Assembly: GCF_900547735.1 (NCBI RefSeq)
Contig: NZ_URHZ01000006.1
Span: 37,333-101,332, forward strand
Source of the DNA: an uncultured Clostridium sp.
Lineage (GTDB): Bacteria; Bacillota; Clostridia; Lachnospirales; Lachnospiraceae
DNA: 64,000 bases
Direction: 5' to 3'
Position 1 is the first letter of the stretch, and each line of letters starts with the position of its first letter. A model generated the notes under the pieces. It was not told the origin of the DNA, searched no databases, and saw only the letters and a list, made by a program, of their open reading frames with translations. This document shows, piece by piece, positions 8,103 to 16,246 of the stretch. The position numbers and the translations under genes are program-made.

Positions 8103-8936
8103 ATGAAAATATCAGTTTTAAATGAAAATACGGCGGGGAAAAGAGATTTCCTTGCGGAGCACGGCCTCTCCCTTCTGATCGAGCATGAGGGAAAGCGCTG
8201 GCTCTTTGATACGGGGCAGACGGATGTGTTCATGAAGAATGCGGCGCTGCTTCACGTGCCGCTTACGGATCTTACAGGTATTATCCTGAGCCACGGTCAT
8301 TTTGACCACTGCGGAGGCCTTGAATTTCTGGTCAGGGAGTATCAGAAGAGCGGGAAAGAACTGCCTCCCGTTTACGTCAGGGAGAGTGCGTTTCTTGACA
8401 AGACGGCGATCAATAACGATCACAGAACATACCGTATCATCGGTATTCCCTGGAAACGGGAACTGATAGAGAGCGCCGTCCGCCTGACCCAAAGCCGGGA
8501 AGAGATAGCTCCCGGAGTGGCGGTTCTGGGGGATATTCCGTATACGCCGGGGCTAGAAAAAAAGCCGGATTGGTTCTTCATAGACAACGGTACGGAGAAG
8601 ATCCCCGATTACATGAACGATGAACAGATGCTCGTATTTGAGACGGAAAAGGGGCTGTGCCTGTTTGCCGGCTGCTGTCATCCGGGGATATTAAACTGCC
8701 TGGAATACGTCTCACAGGCCTTTCCAGGGCAGAAAATACACAGTGTCTTTGCCGGAATGCATCTGGCCGGGGCATCCACCGAGCGGATTGCACGGACGGT
8801 GGAAGAGCTTGGAAAAAGAGATTTTGATCTCCTTATGCCGGTCCACTGTACCGGCATCGAGGCCATGGGCCGGATGAAAGCGGCATTCGGCGCCGGATGC
8901 CGTCTGGTGGAGACGGGAATGACGCTGGAACTTTGA
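8103..8936 (+). CDS. Metallo-beta-lactamase-fold hydrolase, dihydropteroate-synthase-like branch
   Basis: The 277-residue protein carries the metal motif SHGHFDHCGG (HxHxDH) near residue 60, then further His residues in CCHPG and MPVHCTG. This layout fits the MBL subgroup often annotated as 7,8-dihydropterin-6-methyl-4-(beta-D-ribofuranosyl)aminobenzene-phosphate synthase-like. It follows folC by 13 bp and probably shares the THF-riboswitch transcript, which makes a pterin or folate-related substrate attractive but unproven. The ATG at 8103 is chosen because GAGGAAA lies just before it. The frame extends further upstream but inside folC. It converges on the uppS-like gene, with a GGGAGG/CCTCCC hairpin between them. 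Confidence 0.8.
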   Translation: MKISVLNENTAGKRDFLAEHGLSLLIEHEGKRWLFDTGQTDVFMKNAALLHVPLTDLTGIILSHGHFDHCGGLEFLVREYQKSGKELPPVYVRESAFLDKTAINNDHRTYRIIGIPWKRELIESAVRLTQSREEIAPGVAVLGDIPYTPGLEKKPDWFFIDNGTEKIPDYMNDEQMLVFETEKGLCLFAGCCHPGILNCLEYVSQAFPGQKIHSVFAGMHLAGASTERIARTVEELGKRDFDLLMPVHCTGIEAMGRMKAAFGAGCRLVETGMTLEL

Positions 8937-8971
8937 TTGTACGACGGCACGGGAGGGGGACGCGCAATGCG

Positions 8972-9595
8972 TTAGCCTCCCAGTGTCACGTCCTGTTTTC
9001 CATACCAGGCAAATGCCTCCTCCACATGGCGCGGAGTGAAATCGGGCCAGTAATCATCCACCACATAAAAATCGGAATAAACCGACTGGATCGGCAGAAA
9101 ACCGGACAGTCTTCTTCTTCCTCCCCATCTGATAATCAGATCGATCCGGGAGATATCAGAGGTCTGAAGTTTTGGGCCGACATCCCCTTTCTTAAATCCA
9201 AGATCCCATTCCCAACTGTAATTAACAAGAAAATTAATCTTCATACCGCCGTTTCCAAAGTCCTTACGCGTCGTGTAGGGCAGCAGTTCCTCCGGAAACA
9301 TGGCAGATTCGGTATTTCCCGCCACAAGCAGGCTGGCGTTCTCTTTGGACAGCACCTTTACCGCGGCAATGCACGCCTTTGTAAATGCCTGGCGCTGGAG
9401 GGAGGGGCGTTTTGTGTTATCCGCGGTGAAACCGTAGAAGGACATTTCTTTCACTCCAAGCTTCTGGCAGGTATGGAACAGCGACATGCCGGGTGAAATC
9501 CCGCGCTCATATCCGTCTTCCTTTTTCAGGCCGTTTCCGACGGCCCATCTTCTGTTTCCGTCGGGAATAATCCCAACGTGTTCCGGTACTCTCAT
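8972..9595 (-). CDS. Undecaprenyl-diphosphate-synthase-like cis-prenyltransferase
   Basis: The 207-residue protein belongs to the UppS family: HVGIIPDGNRRWA near the N-terminus corresponds to the canonical HVGIIMDGNGRWA with the catalytic Asp. The Gly to Arg change in DGNRRW and the RWGGRRRLSGFLP segment near the C-terminus (canonical RTGGE/RxSNFLxW) differ from housekeeping UppS. The protein is also shorter than the usual 240-250 residues. It is likely an accessory prenyltransferase with a different chain length. The ATG at 9595 is preferred over one 21 nt upstream because GGAGG lies 7 nt before it. Confidence 0.78.
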   Translation of the reverse strand: MRVPEHVGIIPDGNRRWAVGNGLKKEDGYERGISPGMSLFHTCQKLGVKEMSFYGFTADNTKRPSLQRQAFTKACIAAVKVLSKENASLLVAGNTESAMFPEELLPYTTRKDFGNGGMKINFLVNYSWEWDLGFKKGDVGPKLQTSDISRIDLIIRWGGRRRLSGFLPIQSVYSDFYVVDDYWPDFTPRHVEEAFAWYGKQDVTLGG

Positions 9596-9737
9596 TTTAG
9601 TTCCTCCGCTTATCAATCAATTTCTTCAAATTCCCGCACGGCAGCCGCGCAGGGGCCGGGGGAATCATCTTGTGTGGAGTATTGCCGGAAAATGGAAAAA
9701 GTATTCAGGGCAGGAGACGGGGCGGCGGTGAAACAGT

Positions 9738-9832
9738 GCGCTGCCACGCGGTTGCTTCAGCAACTATTTACCTCTGCGGGGCATGTGCATCCTCGCGGTG
9801 CGTTTTTTGATTCACAGGACGTAATTTCCTGC
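9738..9832 (-). repeat. Repeat R1, copy b (minus strand, shorter)
   Basis: Read on the minus strand this matches R1 copies a and c through the first three hairpins, including AGGATGCACATGCC and GTTGC-TGAA-GCAAC, but it stops before the terminal GC-rich hairpin. The first stem has partly decayed (GCAGGA with TCCTGTG). Confidence 0.7.
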
Positions 9833-9835
9833 AAA

Positions 9836-9888
9836 TTAAAAAATGCCCTTACCACCGGTTACTGCAAACCCGGCGGCAAGGGCATTCG
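9836..9888 (-). terminator. Rho-independent terminator of ktrB-ktrA
   Basis: On the minus strand, AATGCCCTTGCCGCCGG pairs with CCGGTGGTAAGGGCATT and is followed by a T-run. It begins 7 bp after the ktrA stop. Confidence 0.88.
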
Positions 9889-9894
9889 TTATAT

Positions 9895-10539
9895 TTAGTG
9901 GACAAAACGGTTGATATCACGGTTCGCTCCGAGAATCACCAGGATGTCCCCCGGCTTAAATACGTAGCTTGCTCCCGGAAGCGGGTGCAGGGTATCGCTG
10001 TATTTGATTGCCAGGATAGTGATATTGTATTTATTGCGGACATTCATATCGACGATGCTTCTGCCGACCCACGCGTCGGGAACCGGAATTTCATAAATAG
10101 AGTGTTCCTGGGTCAGTTCAATGTAGTCGAAAATATTATCGGAACTGTAGCGGACAGCCGAGCGGACAGCCATCTCCTTTTCCGGATAAACCACCTGGTC
10201 GGCGCCGTTTCTCAGCAGGAACTTGGCATGGATATCACGGCTTGCGCGGGAGAGGACGAATTTAGCACCCAAATCCTTTAAAAGGGATGTAATTTCAAGA
10301 GAACTCTGGAAATTATCTCCGATAGCCACAACGCAGACGTCAAAGTTGCGGATTCCCAGGGAACTCATATATTGTTCATTGGCACAGTCGCCAATCTGGG
10401 CGCTGGTGACGTAAGGGAGTACAGCGTTGATTCTCTCCTCAGAAGTATCGATAGCCATAACCTCATGTCCAAGCTCGTGAAGTTTCATTGCCATAGTGGA
10501 GCCGAAACGGCCCAGGCCGATGATAAGAACAGTTTTCAT
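9895..10539 (-). CDS. ktrA: Potassium uptake regulatory subunit (RCK protein)
   Basis: The 214-residue protein has an N-terminal Rossmann RCK_N domain with the nucleotide motif GLGRFG (8-13) and an acidic residue after strand 2 (MAIDTSEE), followed by an RCK_C domain (about 135-214). It is the cytosolic ring that gates the KtrB channel in response to ATP/ADP or c-di-AMP in known systems. It lies 28 bp downstream of ktrB on the same strand and ends at a terminator, so the two form an operon. Confidence 0.93.
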   Translation of the reverse strand: MKTVLIIGLGRFGSTMAMKLHELGHEVMAIDTSEERINAVLPYVTSAQIGDCANEQYMSSLGIRNFDVCVVAIGDNFQSSLEITSLLKDLGAKFVLSRASRDIHAKFLLRNGADQVVYPEKEMAVRSAVRYSSDNIFDYIELTQEHSIYEIPVPDAWVGRSIVDMNVRNKYNITILAIKYSDTLHPLPGASYVFKPGDILVILGANRDINRFVH

Positions 10540-10567
10540 TTAAAATATCCTCCAAATGATATGATAA

Positions 10568-11914
10568 TCAGCCGACGGTGACGCGTTCCTGGGGAAGGAG
10601 CACCGGAAGCTTCTTTTTGTTTGTGAGTGCGTAAAGCATGGTGAGGCCGCCGACACGGCCGAAATACATCAGTATAATCAAAATAATTTTTGAAAATACG
10701 CTTAAATGGCCCGTGATGCCAAGGGACAGGCCGACGGTCGCGATCGCCGAGGTAGTTTCAAAGGCCGCTTCCATCAGGTTGACGTCGTCCAGCCAGGTGA
10801 TAAGAAAGGTGGCCGTCAGCATCAGGGAAATATACATCGCCAGTATTGCGATGGCGTTTCGGAGGATATCGTATGGAATCCTTCTTTTATAGCACTGGAT
10901 GCTCTCCTGGTTCTGGAACGCAGAGCGTATGCACAGGATGGCGAGGGCGAATGTAGTCGTTTTGATACCGCCTGCCGTGGAGCCCGGTGAACCGCCGATA
11001 ATCATCAGGATGACGATGAGCAGTTGGGCCGCTTCCGAAAGAAGGTTTAAATCCACACTGTTAAAACCGGCTGTCCTTGTCGTAACCGACTGGAACATGG
11101 AGGCCATAAAACGCTCCTGAAGCGTCAGTCCGTCCCAGCAGTCCCTGCTGAACTCAAACAGGAAGAGGAACAGGGCCGGAAAGATGATCAGACAGATCGT
11201 TGTGGTGAGAACAATCTTAGTCTGTAAATGGTAATATTTATGCTGGAGCTTATGAGTCTTAATATCGTCCCAGACAAAGAAACCAATACCGCCGATAATG
11301 ATTAAAAGCATGATCGGAATGTTGATAAAAGGATTTCCCGTATAGCTTGTAACCGAAGAGGTAGGACCGCTGGTTCCTCCCATCAGGTCGAATCCGGCGT
11401 TGCAGAAGGCGGAGATGGAGTGGAACACGGAAAACCAGATTCCCTTCATGACGCCCATCTGCGGGCAGAACTGGAATGCCATGATAACGGCTCCCATGAC
11501 TTCGAAAAAGATGGTCCCTTTTACGATAAAGTTGGTCATGCGGACGATTCCTCCTACCTGCGGGGCGGAAATGGATTCCTGCATAACATAACGCTGTTTC
11601 AAACCGATCTTCTTACCAGACAGGATTGTGATGGCAATGGCGAGCGTCACAACGCCCATGCCTCCTATCTGAATCAGTATAATGATGACTGCCTGACCGA
11701 AGGTGGACCAGTAAGTATAAGTGTCATGGACGATCAGGCCGGTCACACAAGTGGCTGAGGTAGCCGTAAATACAGCGTCGATAAATGGAGTCGCTTCACC
11801 GGTCTTCGATGCAATGGGAAGGCTCAAAAGAACAGCTCCTGTGATAATAATAAGGAAGAAACCGCCAAGAATAATCTTGGCCGGAGTCAGCGACCACACT
11901 TGTTTTCCTATCAT
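10568..11914 (-). CDS. ktrB: Potassium uptake channel subunit (Trk/Ktr family)
   Basis: The 448-residue membrane protein shows the four-fold pore-loop repeat of Trk/Ktr/HKT transporters, including TSATCVTGL (first selectivity loop), SAFCNAGFD, TRTAGFNSVDL and SAIATVGLSLG. Paired with the RCK protein ktrA it imports potassium, probably together with sodium. The length is typical. Its promoter is at 11968-11996. The ribosome-binding site, GGAG, is somewhat far from the ATG. Confidence 0.93.
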   Translation of the reverse strand: MIGKQVWSLTPAKIILGGFFLIIITGAVLLSLPIASKTGEATPFIDAVFTATSATCVTGLIVHDTYTYWSTFGQAVIIILIQIGGMGVVTLAIAITILSGKKIGLKQRYVMQESISAPQVGGIVRMTNFIVKGTIFFEVMGAVIMAFQFCPQMGVMKGIWFSVFHSISAFCNAGFDLMGGTSGPTSSVTSYTGNPFINIPIMLLIIIGGIGFFVWDDIKTHKLQHKYYHLQTKIVLTTTICLIIFPALFLFLFEFSRDCWDGLTLQERFMASMFQSVTTRTAGFNSVDLNLLSEAAQLLIVILMIIGGSPGSTAGGIKTTTFALAILCIRSAFQNQESIQCYKRRIPYDILRNAIAILAMYISLMLTATFLITWLDDVNLMEAAFETTSAIATVGLSLGITGHLSVFSKIILIILMYFGRVGGLTMLYALTNKKKLPVLLPQERVTVG

Positions 11915-11967
11915 ATTGATTTTTCAGCTCCTGAATTCTTTCATTTTATTTTTATTATTGCCTATTG

Positions 11968-11996
11968 ATTATATAAAGAACCGCCTGAGATGTCAA
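11968..11996 (-). promoter_or_regulatory. ktrB-ktrA promoter
   Basis: On the minus strand: TTGACA, 17-bp spacer, TATAAT, a perfect consensus match. No ydaO-type (c-di-AMP) riboswitch is visible in the short leader. Confidence 0.85.
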
Positions 11997-12154
11997 CGTA
12001 AGAAAATGTAATGATTATCCCAGAAGCTGGAAATAATGTTGTTTATACCCGGATCCGGTCCGGTTTCAGGAATCTCTGTGGACATCCGGTCCGGGAAATG
12101 ATATAATTCTCTTACTTCTGAAAATAAAGTTTTTACAACATGTCTTGCGGTGCC

Positions 12155-12335
12155 CGCTGTCGGCTGTGTACCGCCGTTCTGACCGGCTGCTGTTAACTAC
12201 CGTGCCCAATCCCGCGTTTTATGATGCACGGAAACGTAAAAAGCCGTTTCGCGCCGCATATCCCGGCATTTTTACAAAAAGCACGCATAAACACCCTGCG
12301 GAATACATACCGCGTGAACAGTAACTCCGACTGCG
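12155..12335 (+). repeat. Repeat R3, copy a: structured intergenic element upstream of recA
   Basis: The core GATGCAC, then hairpin GAAACG-TAAAAAGC-CGTTTC, then GCGCCGC, a T-rich/A-rich segment and a CACGC/GCGTG stem recurs at 48401-48562. There the corresponding hairpin is CAAGTC with GACTTG, so both arms changed together. An outer stem, CGCTGTCGG (12155-12163) with CCGACTGCG (12327-12335), has one mismatch. CCGTGC (12200-12205) also matches GCACGG (12226-12231). Confidence 0.55.
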
Positions 12336-12365
12336 ATGTCCGCATAAAAACCGGGAAAATAAGGG

Positions 12366-12394
12366 TTGACATTTTAAGTCAGTTATACTATTAT
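12366..12394 (+). promoter_or_regulatory. recA promoter
   Basis: TTGACA, 17-bp spacer, TATTAT. A LexA box lies just downstream of the expected transcription start. Confidence 0.85.
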
Positions 12395-12407
12395 AAGAAC
12401 AAGAAGA

Positions 12408-12419
12408 GAACATTTGTTC
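12408..12419 (+). promoter_or_regulatory. LexA (SOS) operator of recA
   Basis: GAACATTTGTTC is a perfect match to the Firmicutes LexA/DinR half-site pattern GAAC-N4-GTTC. Its position just after the -10 box would let LexA block transcription until DNA damage. Confidence 0.88.
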
Positions 12420-12445
12420 GTATTGAGAAATCATTGGAGGATGAG

Positions 12446-13546
12446 ATGAACAGAGATGACAAGATGAAGGCACTCGATGCCGCACTGACACAGATAGAAA
12501 AAGCATACGGCAAAGGTTCCGTGATGAAACTGGGAGATTCCGGAACCAACATGAATATAGAGACAGTTCCGACCGGTTCCCTGAGTCTTGATATTGCGCT
12601 GGGACTGGGCGGCGTACCGAAGGGAAGGATCGTGGAAGTTTACGGACCTGAGTCCAGTGGTAAAACTACGGTCGCACTTCACATGGTTGCGGAGGTACAG
12701 AAGAGAGGCGGAATTGCAGGCTTTATCGACGCCGAGCATGCCCTGGATCCCGTTTATGCGCGTAATATCGGAGTAGATATCGACAACTTATATATTTCCC
12801 AGCCGGATAACGGCGAGCAGGCCCTGGAGATCACGGAGACGATGGTGCGTTCCGGCGCGATTGACATTGTCATTGTCGACTCGGTTGCCGCCCTTGTTCC
12901 GAAGGCGGAGATCGACGGCGAGATGGGAGACGCCCACGTAGGCCTTCAGGCCAGGCTGATGTCTCAGGCTCTTCGTAAGCTCACCGCTGTTATCAGCAAG
13001 TCCAACTGTACCGTTATCTTTATCAACCAGCTTCGTGAGAAGGTCGGAGTCATGTTTGGAAACCCGGAGACCACCACAGGAGGACGGGCCCTCAAGTTCT
13101 ATTCCTCCGTACGTCTGGACGTCAGGAGAATCGAGACGCTTAAGCAGGGCGGCGAGATGGTCGGTAACCGCGTCCGTGTCAAGGTTGTCAAGAACAAGAT
13201 TGCCCCGCCTTTCAAGGAGGCAGAGTTTGACATCATGTTCGGCAAGGGAATTTCCAAGGAGGGAGATATCCTTGATCTGGCCGCTAAAGAAGATATTGTG
13301 GAGAAGAGCGGAGCCTGGTATGCTTACGAAGGCAGCAAGATTGGACAGGGAAGAGAGAATGCAAAGAACTTCCTGATGGCCAACCAGGAACTGTGCGCCG
13401 AGATCGAGGCCAAAGTGCGCGAGAAGTACGGGCTGTGCGAAGGAGCTGCGGCCGGTGCGGCAGAGAAGAAGGACGGAACTTTACCGCCGGTAGATAAGAA
13501 GGCCGGAACTTTACCGCCGGTAGATAAAAAGGCCAACGCCGAATAG
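12446..13546 (+). CDS. recA: Recombinase RecA
   Basis: The 366-residue protein has the Walker A motif GPESSGKT (67-74), a Walker B region (IDIVIVDSVAAL) and the DNA-binding loops typical of RecA, for example INQLREKVGVMFGNPETTTG. It forms the strand-exchange filament and stimulates LexA self-cleavage. The ATG at 12446 is chosen because GGAGG is 5 nt upstream and the protein then begins as RecA proteins do. The frame is open further upstream. The C-terminal tail carries a duplicated ten-residue unit (GTLPPVDKKA). recX follows 109 bp downstream. Confidence 0.97.
   Translation: MNRDDKMKALDAALTQIEKAYGKGSVMKLGDSGTNMNIETVPTGSLSLDIALGLGGVPKGRIVEVYGPESSGKTTVALHMVAEVQKRGGIAGFIDAEHALDPVYARNIGVDIDNLYISQPDNGEQALEITETMVRSGAIDIVIVDSVAALVPKAEIDGEMGDAHVGLQARLMSQALRKLTAVISKSNCTVIFINQLREKVGVMFGNPETTTGGRALKFYSSVRLDVRRIETLKQGGEMVGNRVRVKVVKNKIAPPFKEAEFDIMFGKGISKEGDILDLAAKEDIVEKSGAWYAYEGSKIGQGRENAKNFLMANQELCAEIEAKVREKYGLCEGAAAGAAEKKDGTLPPVDKKAGTLPPVDKKANAE
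13475..13534 (+). repeat. Two tandem 30-bp units in the recA 3' end
   Basis: Units at 13475-13504 and 13505-13534 differ by one base (GATAAGAAG against GATAAAAAG). Each encodes GTLPPVDKKA. The near identity indicates a recent in-frame duplication in the disordered RecA tail. Confidence 0.9.
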
Positions 13547-13655
13547 ATACGGAGCAATCGGAGGACTGACAGCCGGAAGGTTCCAGAACTTCTATCTGCA
13601 CATGAATATGAATCACAATTTGAAAATAAGAGAGTAACTGTTCAGGAGGCTTGAT

Positions 13656-14273
13656 ATGACAGTAGACAGAATTGAGCCCCTTGATAAACGAAGGAGCAAA
13701 GTCTTCATTGATGGAGACTTTGCCTTTGTTTTATATAATGGGGAGATACGGCATTACCATATAGAGGCAGGCGGAGAACTGGACGAAGCGGTTTACCGGG
13801 AGATACTTTACAGCGTAATCTGTAAAAGGGCCAGAGAGAAGTCCCTTTACCTTCTGAAGTGTACCGGCAGGACAGAGAGTGAAGTGAGGAGGAAACTGAA
13901 ATCGGGCTTTTATCCAGAGACGGCCGTCACCGAGGCGATCGACTTTCTGAAACGCTACCATTATCTGGATGACCGTGAGTACGCGAGGAACTATGTGGAG
14001 CTGTACGGAGATAGAAAGAGCAGGACGGAGCTGATTACTTCCTTAATGAAGAAGGGGATAGACAAGAGAACGGTGGAGGAGTTCTGTAATGAGCTGCAGG
14101 CCGACAGTTCCGGCCAGATTACGAACCTGCTGAAGAAGAGACGGTACGACCCGGAATGCACGGACAAGAAGGAACGGCAGAAGCACGTGGCATATCTGAT
14201 GAGAAAAGGCTTTTCCTATGAAGAAATACGAAACGCAATGGGAGCATTTGGAGAAGAAGATTACATGAATTAA
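13656..14273 (+). CDS. recX: RecA regulator RecX
   Basis: The 205-residue basic helical protein shows RecX repeats, for example ALL-type segments CTGRTESEVRRKLKSG and a YLDDREYARNYVE motif. RecX binds RecA filaments and modulates their activity. Its place 109 bp after recA is the classical one, and it may share the SOS transcript. The ATG follows AGGAGG. Confidence 0.92.
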   Translation: MTVDRIEPLDKRRSKVFIDGDFAFVLYNGEIRHYHIEAGGELDEAVYREILYSVICKRAREKSLYLLKCTGRTESEVRRKLKSGFYPETAVTEAIDFLKRYHYLDDREYARNYVELYGDRKSRTELITSLMKKGIDKRTVEEFCNELQADSSGQITNLLKKRRYDPECTDKKERQKHVAYLMRKGFSYEEIRNAMGAFGEEDYMN

Positions 14274-14514
14274 CGGATTTTCCAGCCTTTGTTAAATAGT
14301 AACGAAAAAAGGCGTAATTACCGCCGGAGATTCCGTAAGAAGTTTTTTGCGGATAAGTCTGGGCAAAAGCCGCAGTAAACGCGGGAGCAGCGGCGCGAAA
14401 GGGCGCCGGCGTCGGTTTTCATACATTGTAAAGCGTGTCATTGACAACGGTTTGGCCTGTTTTTGGAAGACTGTGAATAGTAACCGAAAAGAGGGTTTCA
14501 GATTCTTAATATAC
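14274..14514. other. Intergenic stretch between recX and rny
   Basis: No gene is seen. It holds a possible recX terminator hairpin (GCCTTTGTT with AACGAAAAAAGGC near 14285-14313, without a good T-run) and a GC hairpin GGCGC-GAAAGG-GCGCC near 14393-14408. Confidence 0.4.
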
Positions 14515-14543
14515 TTGACATAATGTATAAAACAGTTTAAAAT
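14515..14543 (+). promoter_or_regulatory. rny promoter
   Basis: TTGACA, 17-bp spacer, TAAAAT, about 50 bp before the rny start codon. Confidence 0.8.
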
Positions 14544-14592
14544 TAGATCGTTGTATTCTTGTACAATGAAAACTAAATAAGGAGGTGCTCCT

Positions 14593-16137
14593 GTGTCACA
14601 AGTAATAATTCCGTTCATTACAGGTATTATTGTAGCTGTTATTACTTGGTTTGTGGCCATTAACTATCGTCAGAAAACGTATGAAACGAAGATTGGCGGT
14701 GCTGAGGAACGATCAAGGGAAATAATAGATGAAGCATTAAAAGTTGCAGAGACTAAGAAGCGAGAAGCTCTCCTTGAAGCCAAGGAAGAGTCCTTAAAGA
14801 CAAAGAACGAGCTTGAGAAAGAAACAAAGGAAAGAAGAGCTGAGCTTCAGCGCTATGAACGACGTGTACTGAGCAAAGAAGAGAATTTGGACAAGAAGTC
14901 CGAGGCAATGGAAAAAAGGGAAGCAAGTCTGGCAAACAGGGAAGAGGCCCTCAAGAAGAGAACCGCCGAAGTGGAGGATCTCTATGATAAGGGTACGCAG
15001 GAACTGGAGAGAATATCCGGTTTCACTTCCGAGCAGGCAAAGGAATTCCTGCTTAAATCTGTTGAAGAAGATGTTAAGCATGACACTGCAAAACTGATTA
15101 AAGAAATGGAAACCAAAGCCAAAGAGGAAGCTGATAAGAAAGCAAAGGATTACGTGGTAACAGCCATTCAGCGCTGTGCTGCCGATCATGTGGCGGAGAC
15201 GACAGTTTCCGTGGTGCAGCTCCCCAATGACGAGATGAAGGGACGTATTATCGGACGTGAAGGACGTAATATCCGTACCCTTGAAACACTGACAGGCGTA
15301 GAACTGATTATCGACGATACGCCGGAGGCAGTCGTACTTTCCGGATTTGAGCCAATCAGAAGAGAAGTGGCAAGAATTGCCCTGGAGCGTCTGATTGTGG
15401 ATGGCCGAATTCATCCGGCCAGAATTGAGGAAATGGTAGAGAAAGCACAGAAGGAAGTAGAGACTATGGTGCGCGAAGAAGGAGAGGCAGCTCTTCTGGA
15501 AGTCGGCATTCATGGAATCCATCCGGAGCTTGTGAAACTGCTTGGTAAGATGAAGTTCAGGACAAGCTATGGACAGAATGCGTTAAAGCATTCAATTGAA
15601 GTGGCCCAGTTGGCGGGTCTGCTTGCCGCAGAGGTAGGCGTAGACGTCCGCACGGCGAAGCGCGCAGGTTTATTACATGATATTGGAAAAGCTGTTGACC
15701 ATGAGCAGGAAGGTACTCACGTGGAATTAGGCGTTGCCCTTTGTAGAAAATACAAGGAGTCAGCGACGGTAATTAACGCAGTTGAGTCCCATCATGGCGA
15801 TGTTGAACCGCAGAGCCTTATTGCATGTCTCATTCAGGCCGCTGATACAATTTCAGCCGCCAGGCCGGGCGCAAGAAGGGAAACTCTGGAGACATATACG
15901 AACCGGTTGAAACAGTTGGAGGATATCACTAATTCCTATAAGGGAGTAGACAAGTCCTTCGCAATCCAGGCGGGACGTGAAGTCCGCATAATGGTAGTGC
16001 CCGAGCAGGTCAGCGACGATGATATGGTGCTGATGGCAAGGGATATATCGAAGAGAATTCAGGAAGAGCTTCAGTATCCTGGTCAAATTAAAGTAAATGT
16101 GATCCGCGAATCAAGAGTCACCGATTACGCGAAGTAA
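14593..16137 (+). CDS. rny: Ribonuclease Y
   Basis: The 514-residue protein has the RNase Y plan: one N-terminal membrane helix (about 4-24), a long charged coiled coil (about 30-190), a KH RNA-binding domain (GRIIGREGRNIRTLE, about 215-260) and an HD hydrolase domain with HDIGK near residue 365. It is the membrane-anchored endonuclease that starts mRNA decay in many Firmicutes. The start is GTG at 14593, placed by GGAGGTG 7 nt upstream. It has its own promoter and terminator, so it is monocistronic. Confidence 0.96.
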   Translation: MSQVIIPFITGIIVAVITWFVAINYRQKTYETKIGGAEERSREIIDEALKVAETKKREALLEAKEESLKTKNELEKETKERRAELQRYERRVLSKEENLDKKSEAMEKREASLANREEALKKRTAEVEDLYDKGTQELERISGFTSEQAKEFLLKSVEEDVKHDTAKLIKEMETKAKEEADKKAKDYVVTAIQRCAADHVAETTVSVVQLPNDEMKGRIIGREGRNIRTLETLTGVELIIDDTPEAVVLSGFEPIRREVARIALERLIVDGRIHPARIEEMVEKAQKEVETMVREEGEAALLEVGIHGIHPELVKLLGKMKFRTSYGQNALKHSIEVAQLAGLLAAEVGVDVRTAKRAGLLHDIGKAVDHEQEGTHVELGVALCRKYKESATVINAVESHHGDVEPQSLIACLIQAADTISAARPGARRETLETYTNRLKQLEDITNSYKGVDKSFAIQAGREVRIMVVPEQVSDDDMVLMARDISKRIQEELQYPGQIKVNVIRESRVTDYAK

Positions 16138-16157
16138 TTCTCCGAAATGAAAGATAA

Positions 16158-16208
16158 ATGCCCTAAAACCGTAAGAATCAAAGATTCTATGGTTTTAGGG
16201 CATTTTTT
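16158..16208 (+). terminator. Rho-independent terminator of rny
   Basis: ATGCCCTAAAACC...GAATC pairs with GATTC...GGTTTTAGGGCAT and is followed by six T. Confidence 0.92.
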
Positions 16209-16246
16209 GAATTCTTATATCTTTAAATTCTTATTAATTGATACTT

